From the NCBI RefSeq assembly GCF_014651535.1, contig NZ_BMXB01000001.1, positions 888,615 to 952,614 on the forward strand: a stretch of DNA of 64,000 nt. Direction: 5' to 3'. The translations under genes and the position numbers were made by a program. Below, one piece after another: positions 37,374 through 46,806 of the stretch; position 1 is the stretch's first letter; each line of letters opens with the position of its first letter. The notes under the pieces were generated by a model. That model saw only the letters and a list, made by a program, of their open reading frames with translations. It searched no databases and was not told the DNA's origin. The DNA comes from Salinimicrobium marinum. GTDB lineage: Bacteria > Bacteroidota > Bacteroidia > Flavobacteriales > Flavobacteriaceae.

Positions 37374-38249
37374 ATGGCTTCAGGATTTTTTGCGCTTCTC
37401 GATGATATTGCAACTTTAATGGACGATGTGGCGGTAATGGGGAAAATTGCCGGAAAGAAAACCGCAGGAATTTTAGGAGACGATCTGGCCGTAAATGCAG
37501 AGAAAGCTTCAGGATTTATGTCCTCACGGGAAATTCCGGTGCTTTGGGCAATTACAAAAGGTTCGGCCCTTAACAAACTAATCATTTTACCGCTTGCATT
37601 TCTGCTTAGCGCCTTTATACCTTCCGCTATCACCATAATTTTGATCATTGGCGGTCTTTACCTCGCATACGAGGGTGCAGAAAAGATCTTTGAATACTTT
37701 TTTCCGCATGCGGATAAGAGCGAAGCTCCTAAACTGGAAAAACTTTCCGAAGAAGAGGTCCTGGCGATAGAGAAAGATAAAATAAAATCGGCAGTGGTGA
37801 CAGATTTTATACTTTCCGTGGAAATTGTAATTATTGCTCTGGGTAGCGTTGCCAATGAGGCCTTACTCAACCAGATTCTGGTGGTGTCTCTTATTGCCAT
37901 GGTGGCCACCGTTGGGGTGTATGGATTAGTTGCCCTAATCGTGAGGATGGATGAATTTGGAGCTAAACTAATTAGTTTAAATGAAAGGGAAAACAGCATT
38001 TCTGATGCTATTGGGCGTTTCCTTGTAAGTGCATTGCCTAAAGTGATTAAAAGTCTTTCGGTCATCGGGACACTTGCTTTGCTGTTGGTTTCAGGAGGTA
38101 TTTTTGTGCATAATATCCATTTTGTACATGATCTTTTAGTGGGGTTGCCGGGAATTATAGGGGAATTTTTAACAGGATTGGTCGTAGGGTTTCTGGTTTT
38201 GCTACTCATAAAACTGGGGAGTAAGATCTGGAAAAAAATTGCCGGTTAA
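37374..38249 (+). CDS. DUF808 family membrane protein (YedI-like)
   Basis: About 291 residues from ATG 37374 (an upstream start 24 bp away is less likely). The N-terminal signature MASGFFALLDDIATLMDDVA is diagnostic for DUF808. Four to five membrane helices follow (KLIILPLAFLLSAF, TDFILSVEIVIIALGSV, VVSLIAMVATVGVYGL and the C-terminal helices). Function is unknown. Confidence 0.9.
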   Translation: MASGFFALLDDIATLMDDVAVMGKIAGKKTAGILGDDLAVNAEKASGFMSSREIPVLWAITKGSALNKLIILPLAFLLSAFIPSAITIILIIGGLYLAYEGAEKIFEYFFPHADKSEAPKLEKLSEEEVLAIEKDKIKSAVVTDFILSVEIVIIALGSVANEALLNQILVVSLIAMVATVGVYGLVALIVRMDEFGAKLISLNERENSISDAIGRFLVSALPKVIKSLSVIGTLALLLVSGGIFVHNIHFVHDLLVGLPGIIGEFLTGLVVGFLVLLLIKLGSKIWKKIAG

Positions 38250-38367
38250 GCTGAAAAGGAAACAGCAATAACATCTTTTAGTAACTTCAAAAAGTTTAGG
38301 ATTTACCTATGAATGGTATTCCCAGATTGTAAAGAAATCTTTCTTAAGACGCTATTTCACCATGTAT

Positions 38368-38411
38368 GTAACTTTTGTTACTGCGCAAAGAAAGGGGAGA
38401 GGTTACTTTTG
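38368..38411 (+). promoter_or_regulatory. Dyad-promoter unit A, upstream of the TauE/SafE gene
   Basis: Dyad GTAAC-TTTT-GTTAC (38368-38381), 22-nt spacer, then -7 element TACTTTTG (38404-38411). The expected start is near 38416, 17 nt before the TTG codon. Confidence 0.75.
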
Positions 38412-38432
38412 CATCATATAAAATAAAAGACT

Positions 38433-39230
38433 TTGGAAGTAATTGATCTCTTAGGATTTTTAGGTGCATTATTAATAGGAGTGGTGTTAGGACTCATAGG
38501 AGGTGGAGGGTCAATTTTAACTGTACCCGTACTGGTGTATCTGTTATCCATCAATCCCGTCACTGCAACAGCATACTCTCTTTTTGTAGTAGGAGCTTCC
38601 TCACTTGTTGGTGCAATTAATAATATGAAGAAGAAACTGGTGGATTTTCGTACAGCCACCGTTTTTGCCATTCCGGCTTTTATTGCCGTCTACGGTACCA
38701 GAAAATATCTGGTACCGGCAATTCCGGACCATATTCTCACCCTCTGGGGTTTTGAGGTGACCAAAGATATTGGGATCATGTTATTTTTTGCCGTTATCAT
38801 GGTCGTGGCTTCTATCTCCATGATAAAAGGTAACGGAAAGGAAGAATTGCAGGAAGTAAAAGTTACCTATAACTATCCGTTGATCATCATTGAGGGTGTT
38901 GTAGTAGGTATTCTCACCGGGATCGTGGGTGCCGGTGGAGGATTTCTAATTATTCCGGCGCTGGTTTTACTCGCTAAATTACCAATGAAAAAAGCAGTGG
39001 CAACTTCCCTGCTCATCATTGCGGTAAAGTCTCTCATAGGGTTTATTGGAGATGTGGAAAACCTCGAAATTGACTGGATGTTTCTAATAATCTTTACCGG
39101 ACTCTCAATTGCCGGCATCTTCCTGGGAGGCTATCTTAATAAATTCATTGATGGAGAAAAGCTAAAAAAAGGGTTTGGTTGGTTTGTACTGGTAATGGGA
39201 ATTTACATTATAGGTAAAGAGCTACTGTAA
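38433..39230 (+). CDS. TauE/SafE-family sulfite exporter
   Basis: A 265-residue membrane protein with about eight helices in two repeats. GVVLGLIGGGGSILTVPVLV (20 residues at most quoted) is the repeat signature, repeated as GILTGIVGAGGGFLIIPALV. It probably exports sulfite or another sulfur anion across the inner membrane. The start is TTG 38433, supported by the promoter position 22 nt before it; no ATG lies nearby. It is followed by a broken methyltransferase gene. Control by dyad unit A links it to the other sulfur genes. Confidence 0.85.
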   Translation: MEVIDLLGFLGALLIGVVLGLIGGGGSILTVPVLVYLLSINPVTATAYSLFVVGASSLVGAINNMKKKLVDFRTATVFAIPAFIAVYGTRKYLVPAIPDHILTLWGFEVTKDIGIMLFFAVIMVVASISMIKGNGKEELQEVKVTYNYPLIIIEGVVVGILTGIVGAGGGFLIIPALVLLAKLPMKKAVATSLLIIAVKSLIGFIGDVENLEIDWMFLIIFTGLSIAGIFLGGYLNKFIDGEKLKKGFGWFVLVMGIYIIGKELL

Positions 39231-39265
39231 ATACTCTTTTTAACTTCGGAAAAAATTGGAATACT

Positions 39266-39879
39266 ATGGAAGCATTCTGGGATGAGAGATATAGGCAGGA
39301 AGCTTATGCCCACGGAAAGATCCGAACGAATACCTGAAGGCAAAGCTGCATACCTTAAAATCCGGGAGCATTCTTTTTCCTGCGGAAGGGGAAGGTAGAA
39401 ACGCCGTGTTTGCAGCAAAGCTCGGTTGTAATGTATCTGCATTTGATATTAGTATAGAAGGTAAGAAGGAAGCGCTAAGACTGGCTCAGGAAGAGGGAGT
39501 GGAAATAAAGTATCAGACTACATCTTCTTGTGACCTTCCTTTCAGGGAAGAAGCGTTTGACGCTATAGTGCTGATTTAGGCCCATTTTCCGAAACCTGTG
39601 TGCAAGGAATACTTCAGCCAATTAAACCAGCTACTTAAAAAAGGCGGAACAGTGATTTTTGAAGGTTTTGCTTTCCAGACATCCGGAATACCAGAAAATG
39701 AATCCCGGAGTAGGGGGACCCAAAACCGAGAAATGCTTTTTTCAGAAGAAGAAATACGAGCGGCTTTTCAGGAATTCGATTTTCAGGAATTTCATGAAGG
39801 GGAAATAGAACTTGATGAAGGAAAATTTCATAAAGGCAAAGGCTGGGTGATCCGCTTTGTGGCGGAAAAGAATCACTGA
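39266..39879 (+). pseudogene. SAM-dependent methyltransferase (TehB-like), broken
   Basis: From ATG 39266 the sequence reads as a class I methyltransferase ([58 protein letters not shown]). A base is missing at about 39,316-39,321, and an in-frame TAG (39577-39579) replaces the tyrosine expected in IYAHFP. The C-terminal part (LLKKGGTVIFEGFAFQ) is intact. The order of the motifs fits the tellurite-resistance/thiopurine-type methyltransferases. It sits 35 bp after the TauE gene. Confidence 0.75.
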
Positions 39880-39902
39880 AAGAACATAAGTTTTAAAAGG
39901 TT

Positions 39903-39937
39903 AAAAAGGTGTCCCGGCGGGATGCCTTTTTTTGTTC
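39903..39937 (+). terminator. Terminator after the methyltransferase remnant
   Basis: AAAAAGGTGTCCC / GGGATGCCTTTTTTT stem with GGC loop and one G-T pair. Confidence 0.7.
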
Positions 39938-39944
39938 GGTTACT

Positions 39945-39988
39945 GTAACTTATGTTACAGCCGGGGCCATTCTCACAGCGTATATTTG
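39945..39988 (+). promoter_or_regulatory. Dyad-promoter unit B, upstream of HMA-tlpA-dsbD
   Basis: Dyad CTGTAAC-TTAT-GTTACAG (extended symmetry 39943-39960; core 39945-39958), 22-nt spacer, -7 element TATATTTG (39981-39988). The expected start is near 39993. Confidence 0.8.
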
Positions 39989-40036
39989 ACAATTATAAGA
40001 AGATCAAATGATGATCTTGAAATTAAGGAGATAAAT

Positions 40037-40303
40037 ATGAAAACGACGATAGCAGTACAGAACATAAAGTGTGGGGGATGTGTGAATACCATCACTAACA
40101 AGCTTTCAAAAATAGAAAACATACAGAATGTTCAGGTGAATAAAGAATCCTCTTCAGTAGCATTTAGGTATTTTGAACCTGAAGATGCATTTAAAGTCAG
40201 GGAGAAATTGAGAGATCTGGGATATCTTGCTGTAGATGACAGAAATACGCTGGTGTCTAAAGCAAATTCCTTTATAAGTTACGCGACCGGTAAAATGAGG
40301 TAA
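40037..40303 (+). CDS. Heavy-metal-associated (HMA) domain protein
   Basis: 88 residues from ATG 40037; the frame is open upstream but that part overlaps the promoter. It has the ferredoxin-like HMA fold: metal motif NIKCGGCVNTI (CxxC, about residues 12-15), KIENIQNVQVNKE and the closing VREKLRDLGY. It may deliver copper or another soft metal, or a thiol-bound ligand, to periplasmic redox partners. It is the first gene of an operon with TlpA and DsbD under dyad unit B. Confidence 0.85.
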   Translation: MKTTIAVQNIKCGGCVNTITNKLSKIENIQNVQVNKESSSVAFRYFEPEDAFKVREKLRDLGYLAVDDRNTLVSKANSFISYATGKMR

Positions 40304-40352
40304 CCAAAACAGGTTTCTCCGGAATACATCTTCAAATCAATAAAAGCATACT

Positions 40353-40946
40353 ATGAAAAAAAAGACTAAAAAAAGTTTAATAGAATACGGAATTATGTTT
40401 GCCGTTTTCGGCGGACTTTATGTAACAGGTTTGCATACAGAAGTGCTTGGATTTCTTCAGCGGGGCATACTTGCAACAGGATTAATGAATCCCGATCTTG
40501 ACAAGAGTGCAGATCTTGCGGTCAACGACACTGATTCCCAGGCAGATTTTTCCATGAGCCTTATCAATTCAGAAGGTGAGAAAGTAGCTATGGAGGAATT
40601 AAGAGGGAAAGTAATCTTTATGAACCTATGGGCTACCTGGTGTCCCCCTTGTGTTGCCGAAATGCCCGGGATTAATAAGCTTTACCAGGATGTGGATAAA
40701 GGTAAAGTTGCTTTTATCATGTTGTCCCTGGACCAGGATTTTCAGAAAGCTATAGACTTTAACGAAAAGAAAGGCTATGATTTCGAGGTTTACAGGCCCA
40801 ACGGAGCCATTCCCCAGATGTATAACTCTCAAAGCATTCCTACCACTTACGTGATCGATTCGAACGGAAATCTCGTACTGACACATATGGGAATGGGAGA
40901 TTACAACACCAAAGACTTCAAGAAATTCCTTAAAGAGCAATACTAG
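40353..40946 (+). CDS. TlpA-family thioredoxin-like protein
   Basis: A 197-residue membrane-anchored thiol-disulfide protein. One N-terminal helix (about 11-28) places the thioredoxin fold in the periplasm. The active site is WATWCPPC (about residues 93-100) and SIPTTYVID contains the cis-proline. TlpA/ResA proteins reduce haem-binding cysteines or metal sites. A hairpin (GCAGGAA / TTCCTGC, 40954-40979) lies before dsbD, which is likely its electron donor. Confidence 0.92.
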   Translation: MKKKTKKSLIEYGIMFAVFGGLYVTGLHTEVLGFLQRGILATGLMNPDLDKSADLAVNDTDSQADFSMSLINSEGEKVAMEELRGKVIFMNLWATWCPPCVAEMPGINKLYQDVDKGKVAFIMLSLDQDFQKAIDFNEKKGYDFEVYRPNGAIPQMYNSQSIPTTYVIDSNGNLVLTHMGMGDYNTKDFKKFLKEQY

Positions 40947-41058
40947 GTTAAAGGCAGGAAGAACTTGTTTCCTTCCTGCTCTCCTTTAGCTTTTTCAATA
41001 AAATTCTTTCAGTTTACTGCTACGGGATTATAAATTCCGGCAAATATCTTTTTTGTCT

Positions 41059-43215
41059 ATGAAATTATCCAATTCTCTATTTTTCTTAGTGCTTCTGTTG
41101 TTTGGAACATCTTCTGCTGTTGGGCAAATGATGGAAGCCCCTCAATGGGAGATCAGCCTTAGTAATCCTGATCCTGAGCCCGGGGAAAGGGTGACCATTC
41201 ATTTTGAAGCAGAAATTCCCGATGACTGGTATATGTATTCCAGTGATTTTGATCCTGATCTAGGTCCTCTCCTTACAGAATTCACTTTTGAAGAGAGTAA
41301 AGCATATGAACTTCTTGGAGAGATCCTGCCGGTAGGGCAAAAGAAAAAATATAATGAGATCTGGGAGGGAGAATACACCTATTTTACCGATACGGCCAAC
41401 TTCTCTCAGGAAGTGCTTATAAAGAAGGATGCTCCCGAATTCAGGGGAAGTATATTCTTCCAGATCTGTTCGGATGTCAGCGGAAAGTGCATTCCTTTTG
41501 ATACAGATTTTGCCTTTGATGCTATGGGAAACTCCATTCCTGCAGATACGGAAGAAGCTGAGACAGGAAGTTCCGGAATTACAGATATACTCTCATCCCG
41601 GGAAACTACAGGAGTAAAGGGGCATGAAACCACTGCTGCAGGGGAAGGTGTTGAGAAAAGCCTGAAACCTTTTCAGAATTCCTTTAACAGGGAATCTGAT
41701 GAGGATGAACAGACCTGGACCGGATTACTGACCTTCTTTTTCATTTCCTTTGGAGCCGGTCTTGCAGCTTTGCTGACGCCCTGTGTTTTTCCAATGATAC
41801 CCATGACCGTTACCTTTTTCACAAAGGGTTCGGGAGGTAAAAAAGGAAAGATTAATGCGCTGCTGTACGGGCTATTTATTATTGTCATTTACACCATTGT
41901 CGGGACCTTGTTTGCAGTGCTGTTCGGCGCCGGATTCGCAAATTTCCTCGCCACCCATTGGCTGCCAAATCTGCTGTTCTTCGCTATATTCCTGCTGTTT
42001 GCGCTTTCTTTCTTCGGGATGTTTGAAATCAGGCTGCCTAATAAACTGGTGAACCGGGTAGACAAACAAGCCGATAGGGGAGGTCTGGCTGGAATATTCT
42101 TTATGGCCTTTACCCTGGTGCTGGTAAGCTTTAGTTGCACCGGTCCTATTGCAGGAACTATCCTGCTGCAGGCAGCCAGTGGTGAAGCCATTATGCCTCT
42201 TATAGGAATGCTAGGATTCTCCCTGGCTTTTGCCATCCCCTTTACGCTGTTTGCCTTTTTCCCCGATTGGCTTAGTTCGCTGCCCAAGAGTGGGGGCTGG
42301 TTGAATACAGTAAAGGTGCTACTTGGATTTCTTGAACTGGCACTTGCCTTGAAATTCCTGAGTATAGTGGACCAAGTGTACCACTGGAATATCCTTGACA
42401 GGGACATTTACCTTGCAATCTGGGTCGTGATATTTGCTCTTTTAGGTTTTTATCTGCTCGGAAAGCTTGTGTTTCCTCACGAAAAGAAGATAGAGAGTAT
42501 TTCCGTTCCGCGGCTCATGTCAGCAATTCTGGTGTTCAGTTTTGTGGTGTACCTCATTCCGGGTCTGTTCGGTGCGCCATTAAAAGCACTTTCAGGCTAT
42601 TTACCGCCTATGGGATCGCAGGATTTTAATATGGTAACGGCTTCTGTTGGTCTTGAGCCTGAAAGTAGTTCCAACTCCTGCGGAACACCCTTGTACAGTG
42701 AGTTCCTTGAATTACCTCATGGAATACAAGGATTTTTTGACTATGAACAGGCTGTTGCCTGCGCCAGGGAACAAAATAAACCCTTGTTTATCGATTTCAC
42801 AGGTCATGGCTGCGTAAACTGCCGCGAAATGGAGGCGAACGTCTGGAGTGATCCGCAAGTTCTAAGAAGGCTTAAAAATGACTATGTAGTGGTTGCCCTG
42901 TATGTTGACGAGAAAACAGAATTGCCAAAGGAAAAATGGTATACTTCTTCCTATGACGGAAAGCTCAAAAAAACAATAGGGGCACAGAATATGGACTTTA
43001 TGATCCAGAAGCTTAATGCCAATGCACAACCGTATTATACGCTGCTTGGAGAGGAAGGGGAACTGCTTGCAGCACCCAAAGGATATGATCTTGATGTAGC
43101 AGCATTTATTTCCTTCCTGGACCAGGGGAAAGAGAACTTTTATCGGTCCGAATCGGATTCAGAACAGGTATCTGAAATTTCAACGATTTTAGAGAGTGGT
43201 GTTGATTTAAATTAG
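41059..43215 (+). CDS. dsbD: Thiol:disulfide interchange protein DsbD-like
   Basis: About 718 residues from ATG 41059 (a TTG two codons upstream is possible). It contains a signal peptide, an N-terminal alpha-like periplasmic domain, an eight-helix transmembrane core with its Cys pair in LTPCVFPMIP and SFSCTGPIAG, and a C-terminal thioredoxin-like domain with FTGHGCVNCREM (CxxC). It moves electrons from cytoplasmic thioredoxin to periplasmic thiol proteins such as the adjacent TlpA. It is followed by a strong terminator. Confidence 0.93.
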   Translation: MKLSNSLFFLVLLLFGTSSAVGQMMEAPQWEISLSNPDPEPGERVTIHFEAEIPDDWYMYSSDFDPDLGPLLTEFTFEESKAYELLGEILPVGQKKKYNEIWEGEYTYFTDTANFSQEVLIKKDAPEFRGSIFFQICSDVSGKCIPFDTDFAFDAMGNSIPADTEEAETGSSGITDILSSRETTGVKGHETTAAGEGVEKSLKPFQNSFNRESDEDEQTWTGLLTFFFISFGAGLAALLTPCVFPMIPMTVTFFTKGSGGKKGKINALLYGLFIIVIYTIVGTLFAVLFGAGFANFLATHWLPNLLFFAIFLLFALSFFGMFEIRLPNKLVNRVDKQADRGGLAGIFFMAFTLVLVSFSCTGPIAGTILLQAASGEAIMPLIGMLGFSLAFAIPFTLFAFFPDWLSSLPKSGGWLNTVKVLLGFLELALALKFLSIVDQVYHWNILDRDIYLAIWVVIFALLGFYLLGKLVFPHEKKIESISVPRLMSAILVFSFVVYLIPGLFGAPLKALSGYLPPMGSQDFNMVTASVGLEPESSSNSCGTPLYSEFLELPHGIQGFFDYEQAVACAREQNKPLFIDFTGHGCVNCREMEANVWSDPQVLRRLKNDYVVVALYVDEKTELPKEKWYTSSYDGKLKKTIGAQNMDFMIQKLNANAQPYYTLLGEEGELLAAPKGYDLDVAAFISFLDQGKENFYRSESDSEQVSEISTILESGVDLN

Positions 43216-43237
43216 AACTGTCTCGTTTGGTGCAAAA

Positions 43238-43266
43238 ATAACAGGGGTTGCGATCCCTGTTATTTT
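43238..43266 (+). terminator. Terminator after dsbD
   Basis: AATAACAGGG / CCCTGTTATT stem followed by TTTTTT. Confidence 0.85.
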
Positions 43267-43420
43267 TTATCTGATTTTTTATTTTAAACAGTAGATGAGA
43301 GTATGTCAGAAATGAATGCTTCTCCAGGCTATCAAAAATGAATTATTGTTCTGTGAAAGCCGAGTCTACTCCTGATAAATATAGATTTCCCCCATATTTC
43401 CAGCCCGGAATTTTAGATTT

Positions 43421-43620
43421 ATGCAGCGTGGCATTTTAGCTACGGATTTAATTAAACCGGATGTGATACAAACCACCGAAAAAAATAATTTGATAGACGT
43501 TTGAAATTGGAATAAATAAATTTTGATAGAAAACAAATAACCTAAAAGATTTTGAAGGAAAATTATCTTCTTTGATGTTTTGGCATTTCAGTCCTCACAC
43601 AAGCGGGAATGGCTGATTAT
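43421..43620 (+). pseudogene. Relict of a second TlpA-like gene
   Basis: An open fragment (43421-43504) reads MQRGILATDLIKPDVIQTTE and matches the TlpA neck region QRGILATGLMNPDL seen at 40,353. Further on, scraps such as NLKDFEGK and IIFF resemble the start of a thioredoxin fold, but they fall in different frames and no CxxC remains. The rest of the 43,216-43,743 interval holds only the dsbD terminator and the unit C promoter. Confidence 0.4.
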
Positions 43621-43683
43621 CACAATGATGAATTCGAGAAATACCACCGCGAATTATTAAATTTTTCTTTCTGAAAAAGTACG

Positions 43684-43727
43684 GTAACTTATGTTACACC
43701 AAAACCTTTTTAATCCCAATATTTTTG
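43684..43727 (+). promoter_or_regulatory. Dyad-promoter unit C, upstream of the YeiH-like gene
   Basis: Dyad GTAAC-TTAT-GTTAC (43684-43697), 22-nt spacer, -7 element TATTTTTG (43720-43727). The leader to ATG 43744 would be about 12 nt. Confidence 0.8.
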
Positions 43728-43743
43728 CCACAAATCAACTTTA

Positions 43744-44678
43744 ATGCTAAACCATAGCTTTAACAAAATCCTATACATTACCCTGGCACTGCTCACGCTT
43801 TTGCCGTTTATCAATGCGCCTATCGCATTGGTGATTGGGGTATTTTTTTCGCTTATTTTGAAAAATCCTTTTCCGAAGCAATCGGCTAAAATTTCTAAAA
43901 TACTGCTTCAGATTTCCATCGTGGGACTGGGTTTTGGACTTAATAGCATAGATGCTTTTGAGTTGAGTAAAGACGCCTTTTTTATAACGGTTGCCACCAT
44001 CGCACTGGTATTTGGATTAGGGTTTTTGTTTAATAAATTCCTTAAAATTGATAAAATCACGGCACTTTTAATTTCTTCTGGAACTGCCATTTGCGGTGGA
44101 AGCGCAATAGCTTCGGTTTCTCCAATTGTAAAAGCAAGAAGTGAACAGATAAGCATCGCGATTGGTGTGGTTTTTATCCTGAACTCGATTTCATTGCTCA
44201 TTTTTCCGTTTATAGGAAACCTTCTGGAACTAACATAGTACCAGTTCGGTTTATGGTCGGCGATTGCAATTCATGATACGAGTTCGGTTGTTGGAGCGGC
44301 ACAGGCTTTTGGTGCCGAAGCTTTAGAAATTGCCACCACGGTAAAATTAAGTCGGGCGCTGTGGATTATCCCGCTCACGCTCATTATCTCCTATTTTTTT
44401 AATAAGAAAACAAATGTGTCTGGTGTGAAAATACCGTTATTTATTCTGTTTTTTATTGTAGCAATCCTCATTGCCAGTGTTTTCCGCAGGGAGGATTTTT
44501 ATACCAACCAATTTCAGGCATAGCACGACAATTACTGGTTACCACTTTATTTTTAATCGGTTCAGGGATTTCGCTTCCGCAGATAAAAAAAGTCGGCGTA
44601 AAATCAATTTTTTACGCCACCGGTATGTGGGTTGTGGTTTCGATCTTTTCACTCATGATCATCATCAATAACTTCTAA
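43744..44678 (+). pseudogene. YeiH-family putative sulfate exporter, broken
   Basis: The first 164 codons encode a normal UPF0324/YeiH start (FINAPIALVIGVFFSLILKN, GLGFGLNSIDAF, SSGTAICGGSAIASVSPIV). An in-frame TAG (44236-44238) lies where Gln or Tyr is expected before YQFGLWSAIAIHDTSSVVGA. A one-base loss in the T5 run at 44496-44500 shifts the frame, and the last segment (PISGIARQLLVTTLFLIGSG) is in the new frame up to TAA 44676-44678. The family moves sulfate-like anions. The downstream rhodanese gene starts 10 bp later and is intact. Confidence 0.8.
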
Positions 44679-44688
44679 ATACTGTTAA

Positions 44689-45066
44689 ATGAAAATCATC
44701 AAATTATTACCAGTTATAGCATTGTTTATCGCCACTACAATAGGTTGTGAAGCGCAAGAAACAGAAGGTGTAAAAGTTATTTCTCCAGAAGAAGCCAGAA
44801 CCGCAATGGCAGCGGAAGAAGAATTGATTTTGATAGATATACGTACACCGAAAGAATTTACGCAGGGAAATATTGAAGGCGCAAAAAATATAAACTTCTT
44901 TGACGCCGATTTTGAAGCACAAATGCTACAATTTGACAAACAAAAACCTGTTTATATCTACTGCCGAAGCGGCGCCCGAAGTGCAAAAGCAGCAAAGCAA
45001 CTTAAGGGAATGGGATTCAAAGAGATTTACGATTTTGAAGGCGGCATTTTGAACTGGGAAGACTAA
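44689..45066 (+). CDS. Exported rhodanese-domain lipoprotein
   Basis: A 125-residue rhodanese with lipoprotein signal (TIGCEA), so it is periplasmic. The persulfide-forming cysteine lies in YIYCRSGARSAKAA (about residue 87); DIRTPKEFTQGNI and GGILNWED are domain signatures. It would carry or transfer sulfane sulfur. It lies in unit C downstream of the broken YeiH gene and convergent with the soxB-like operon, separated by a bidirectional terminator. Confidence 0.92.
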   Translation: MKIIKLLPVIALFIATTIGCEAQETEGVKVISPEEARTAMAAEEELILIDIRTPKEFTQGNIEGAKNINFFDADFEAQMLQFDKQKPVYIYCRSGARSAKAAKQLKGMGFKEIYDFEGGILNWED

Positions 45067-45088
45067 TTTTTAATCCTAAAAAAAAAGA

Positions 45089-45118
45089 AAAACCTGCAGC
45101 GAAAGCTGCAGGTTTTTT
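45089..45118. terminator. Bidirectional terminator between the rhodanese and soxB-like genes
   Basis: AACCTGCAGC / GCTGCAGGTT with loop GAAA, flanked by A and T runs. Confidence 0.9.
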
Positions 45119-45139
45119 GTTTTAAAAAAGCCGGTAATT

Positions 45140-46795
45140 TTACTGAAATAAATATTCAGTTCCCGGGACGGTTGAGAAAGAATACTCTCCAAGATATTCA
45201 CAGTAAGCACGGCCGTCCAGCTTTGGAGAAACCGGTGAATTCTTCTGGAGATATTCTTCGACCACATCGTGAATGGTGTAATCCTTAACCTCTACATCTT
45301 CCACATCAGGGATACGACATAGATTATCAATAGGATCACCGGGTCGTACACAGGCAGAGATGGTATAGTATTCATCCATCTGCATTTCTTCTCCTTTGAT
45401 CGTTATGGATTTGACGCGTTCTCCTTTGTTACCCTGACTGTTGAAATCAACTTCCATTCCGGAGAATCTTACCAGCCATCCGCCAAACCTTTCAGTAGGA
45501 ACCTGTGCAAATACATTGTGCATTTCCCGCTCCAACCAGTCTTTCACCTGTTGGCCGGTTACTTTTCCGGTCTTTACTTTCTCATTTACGGGAAGCAAAT
45601 TCCAAAGATTTGCTCGGGTGATGGGTGCAGGTTCGCCGTTTTCGGGAACTATGGGATTTCCAAATCTAAATCCGTTAGAAATGGAGATATCGGCTCCGGT
45701 TTTCCATCTCGCGGCATCGGTGATCATATTGTCCATTGGATTTTCCACATTAAGGTATCTGTAAATAGGCGTAGCTGTATGTCCTACCATAGTTTCCAGG
45801 TGATCTTCATAAGGCTCCTTGGCTTTATCAACCAACTGCTGAAGCTCAGGATCTGCGGGGTAAACTTCGGGATTCACGTCCATAAGTTCGTACTCATCTC
45901 CCACCAATTTTCCATCTACAAAATGCAATGTTAGTTTTCCGACGAAAGAACCAAAAGCCCCAGGTTCACTTACCTTGGCATATTTCCCCTGGATAAGCTC
46001 CCGTACCCGCTCGTGCGTATCATTCCCGAGGATGTAATCCACATCTTTTGACATTTCCTGGTTAGCAAGATCCACTTGTTTAAACACTCCCATATGAGTT
46101 ACCAGGAAAAGCACATCTACTTCTTCCTCTTTTTTAACGGTGGAAATAAGCTCTTTCACTTCATCCTCAATCCCGCTAAAAGTCATTCCTTGACTAAAAA
46201 TAGGATTTTGGCGCACCGGCACATCTGGATCATTGATTCCTATAAAACCGATTTTCACTCCTTCTATTTCCTTTGTCCAGTAGGGAGGAAAAAGTTCTTT
46301 TCCATCTTCTTCATGAAACATATTCTGGGCGATCACAGGAGTATTGTAATTAGTCATTATATCCATCATTCTGTCTTTTCCGTAAACCACTTCCCAGTTA
46401 CCAGGGATGATCACATCATAACCCATGTTACTGATGATCTCCGGGAAAATTCGTCCTTCAGAAAGTGCGGCATAACCGCTACCCTGAATGAGATCTCCTC
46501 CGTCAACGATCACTGTACGACCGGGATTTTTTTGACGCTCTTCATTAAAAAGGGTTTTTATATTGGCCAAACCACCCCTTTCCTTGAACACGATCTGCTC
46601 GTTTTCCCAGAACAATTCGGGGTGCGGATCAAGTTGCCCGTGGATATCTGCTGTTTGCAACACGGTGATGCTCAGAGTATCTTTTGCTGTTTCTCTATTA
46701 TCTGAATTCCCTCCTGTTACCTGGTTACAGGATGTAAAACTTACAATTCCCAAAACTGCCAGGATCCATAAGGATGTTTTCAAATTGAATTTCAT
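45140..46795 (-). CDS. SoxB-like thiosulfohydrolase / 5'-nucleotidase-family lipoprotein
   Basis: A 551-residue lipoprotein (lipobox FTSCN) of the metallophosphatase/5'-nucleotidase fold. Metal-site motifs appear in order: LQTADIHG, VDGGDLIQGSG, PGNWEVVYG, VTHMGV and NDTHERV. In nucleotidases the third motif is GNHE; WE at this place, and SNGFRFGNPI in the C-terminal domain, point to SoxB, which hydrolyses the sulfone sulfate from a carrier-bound thiosulfonate. No soxA, X, Y or Z gene is in the window. It is the last gene of the leftward unit D after two DsrE proteins and DoxX. Confidence 0.75.
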   Translation of the reverse strand: MKFNLKTSLWILAVLGIVSFTSCNQVTGGNSDNRETAKDTLSITVLQTADIHGQLDPHPELFWENEQIVFKERGGLANIKTLFNEERQKNPGRTVIVDGGDLIQGSGYAALSEGRIFPEIISNMGYDVIIPGNWEVVYGKDRMMDIMTNYNTPVIAQNMFHEEDGKELFPPYWTKEIEGVKIGFIGINDPDVPVRQNPIFSQGMTFSGIEDEVKELISTVKKEEEVDVLFLVTHMGVFKQVDLANQEMSKDVDYILGNDTHERVRELIQGKYAKVSEPGAFGSFVGKLTLHFVDGKLVGDEYELMDVNPEVYPADPELQQLVDKAKEPYEDHLETMVGHTATPIYRYLNVENPMDNMITDAARWKTGADISISNGFRFGNPIVPENGEPAPITRANLWNLLPVNEKVKTGKVTGQQVKDWLEREMHNVFAQVPTERFGGWLVRFSGMEVDFNSQGNKGERVKSITIKGEEMQMDEYYTISACVRPGDPIDNLCRIPDVEDVEVKDYTIHDVVEEYLQKNSPVSPKLDGRAYCEYLGEYSFSTVPGTEYLFQ

Positions 46796-46806
46796 AAACG
46801 TTTTTT

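Noticed and set aside
41889..42407. Long reverse-strand open frame inside dsbD
   Set aside because: It is a shadow of the transmembrane coding sequence, with no promoter and a Ser/Arg/Pro-rich translation.
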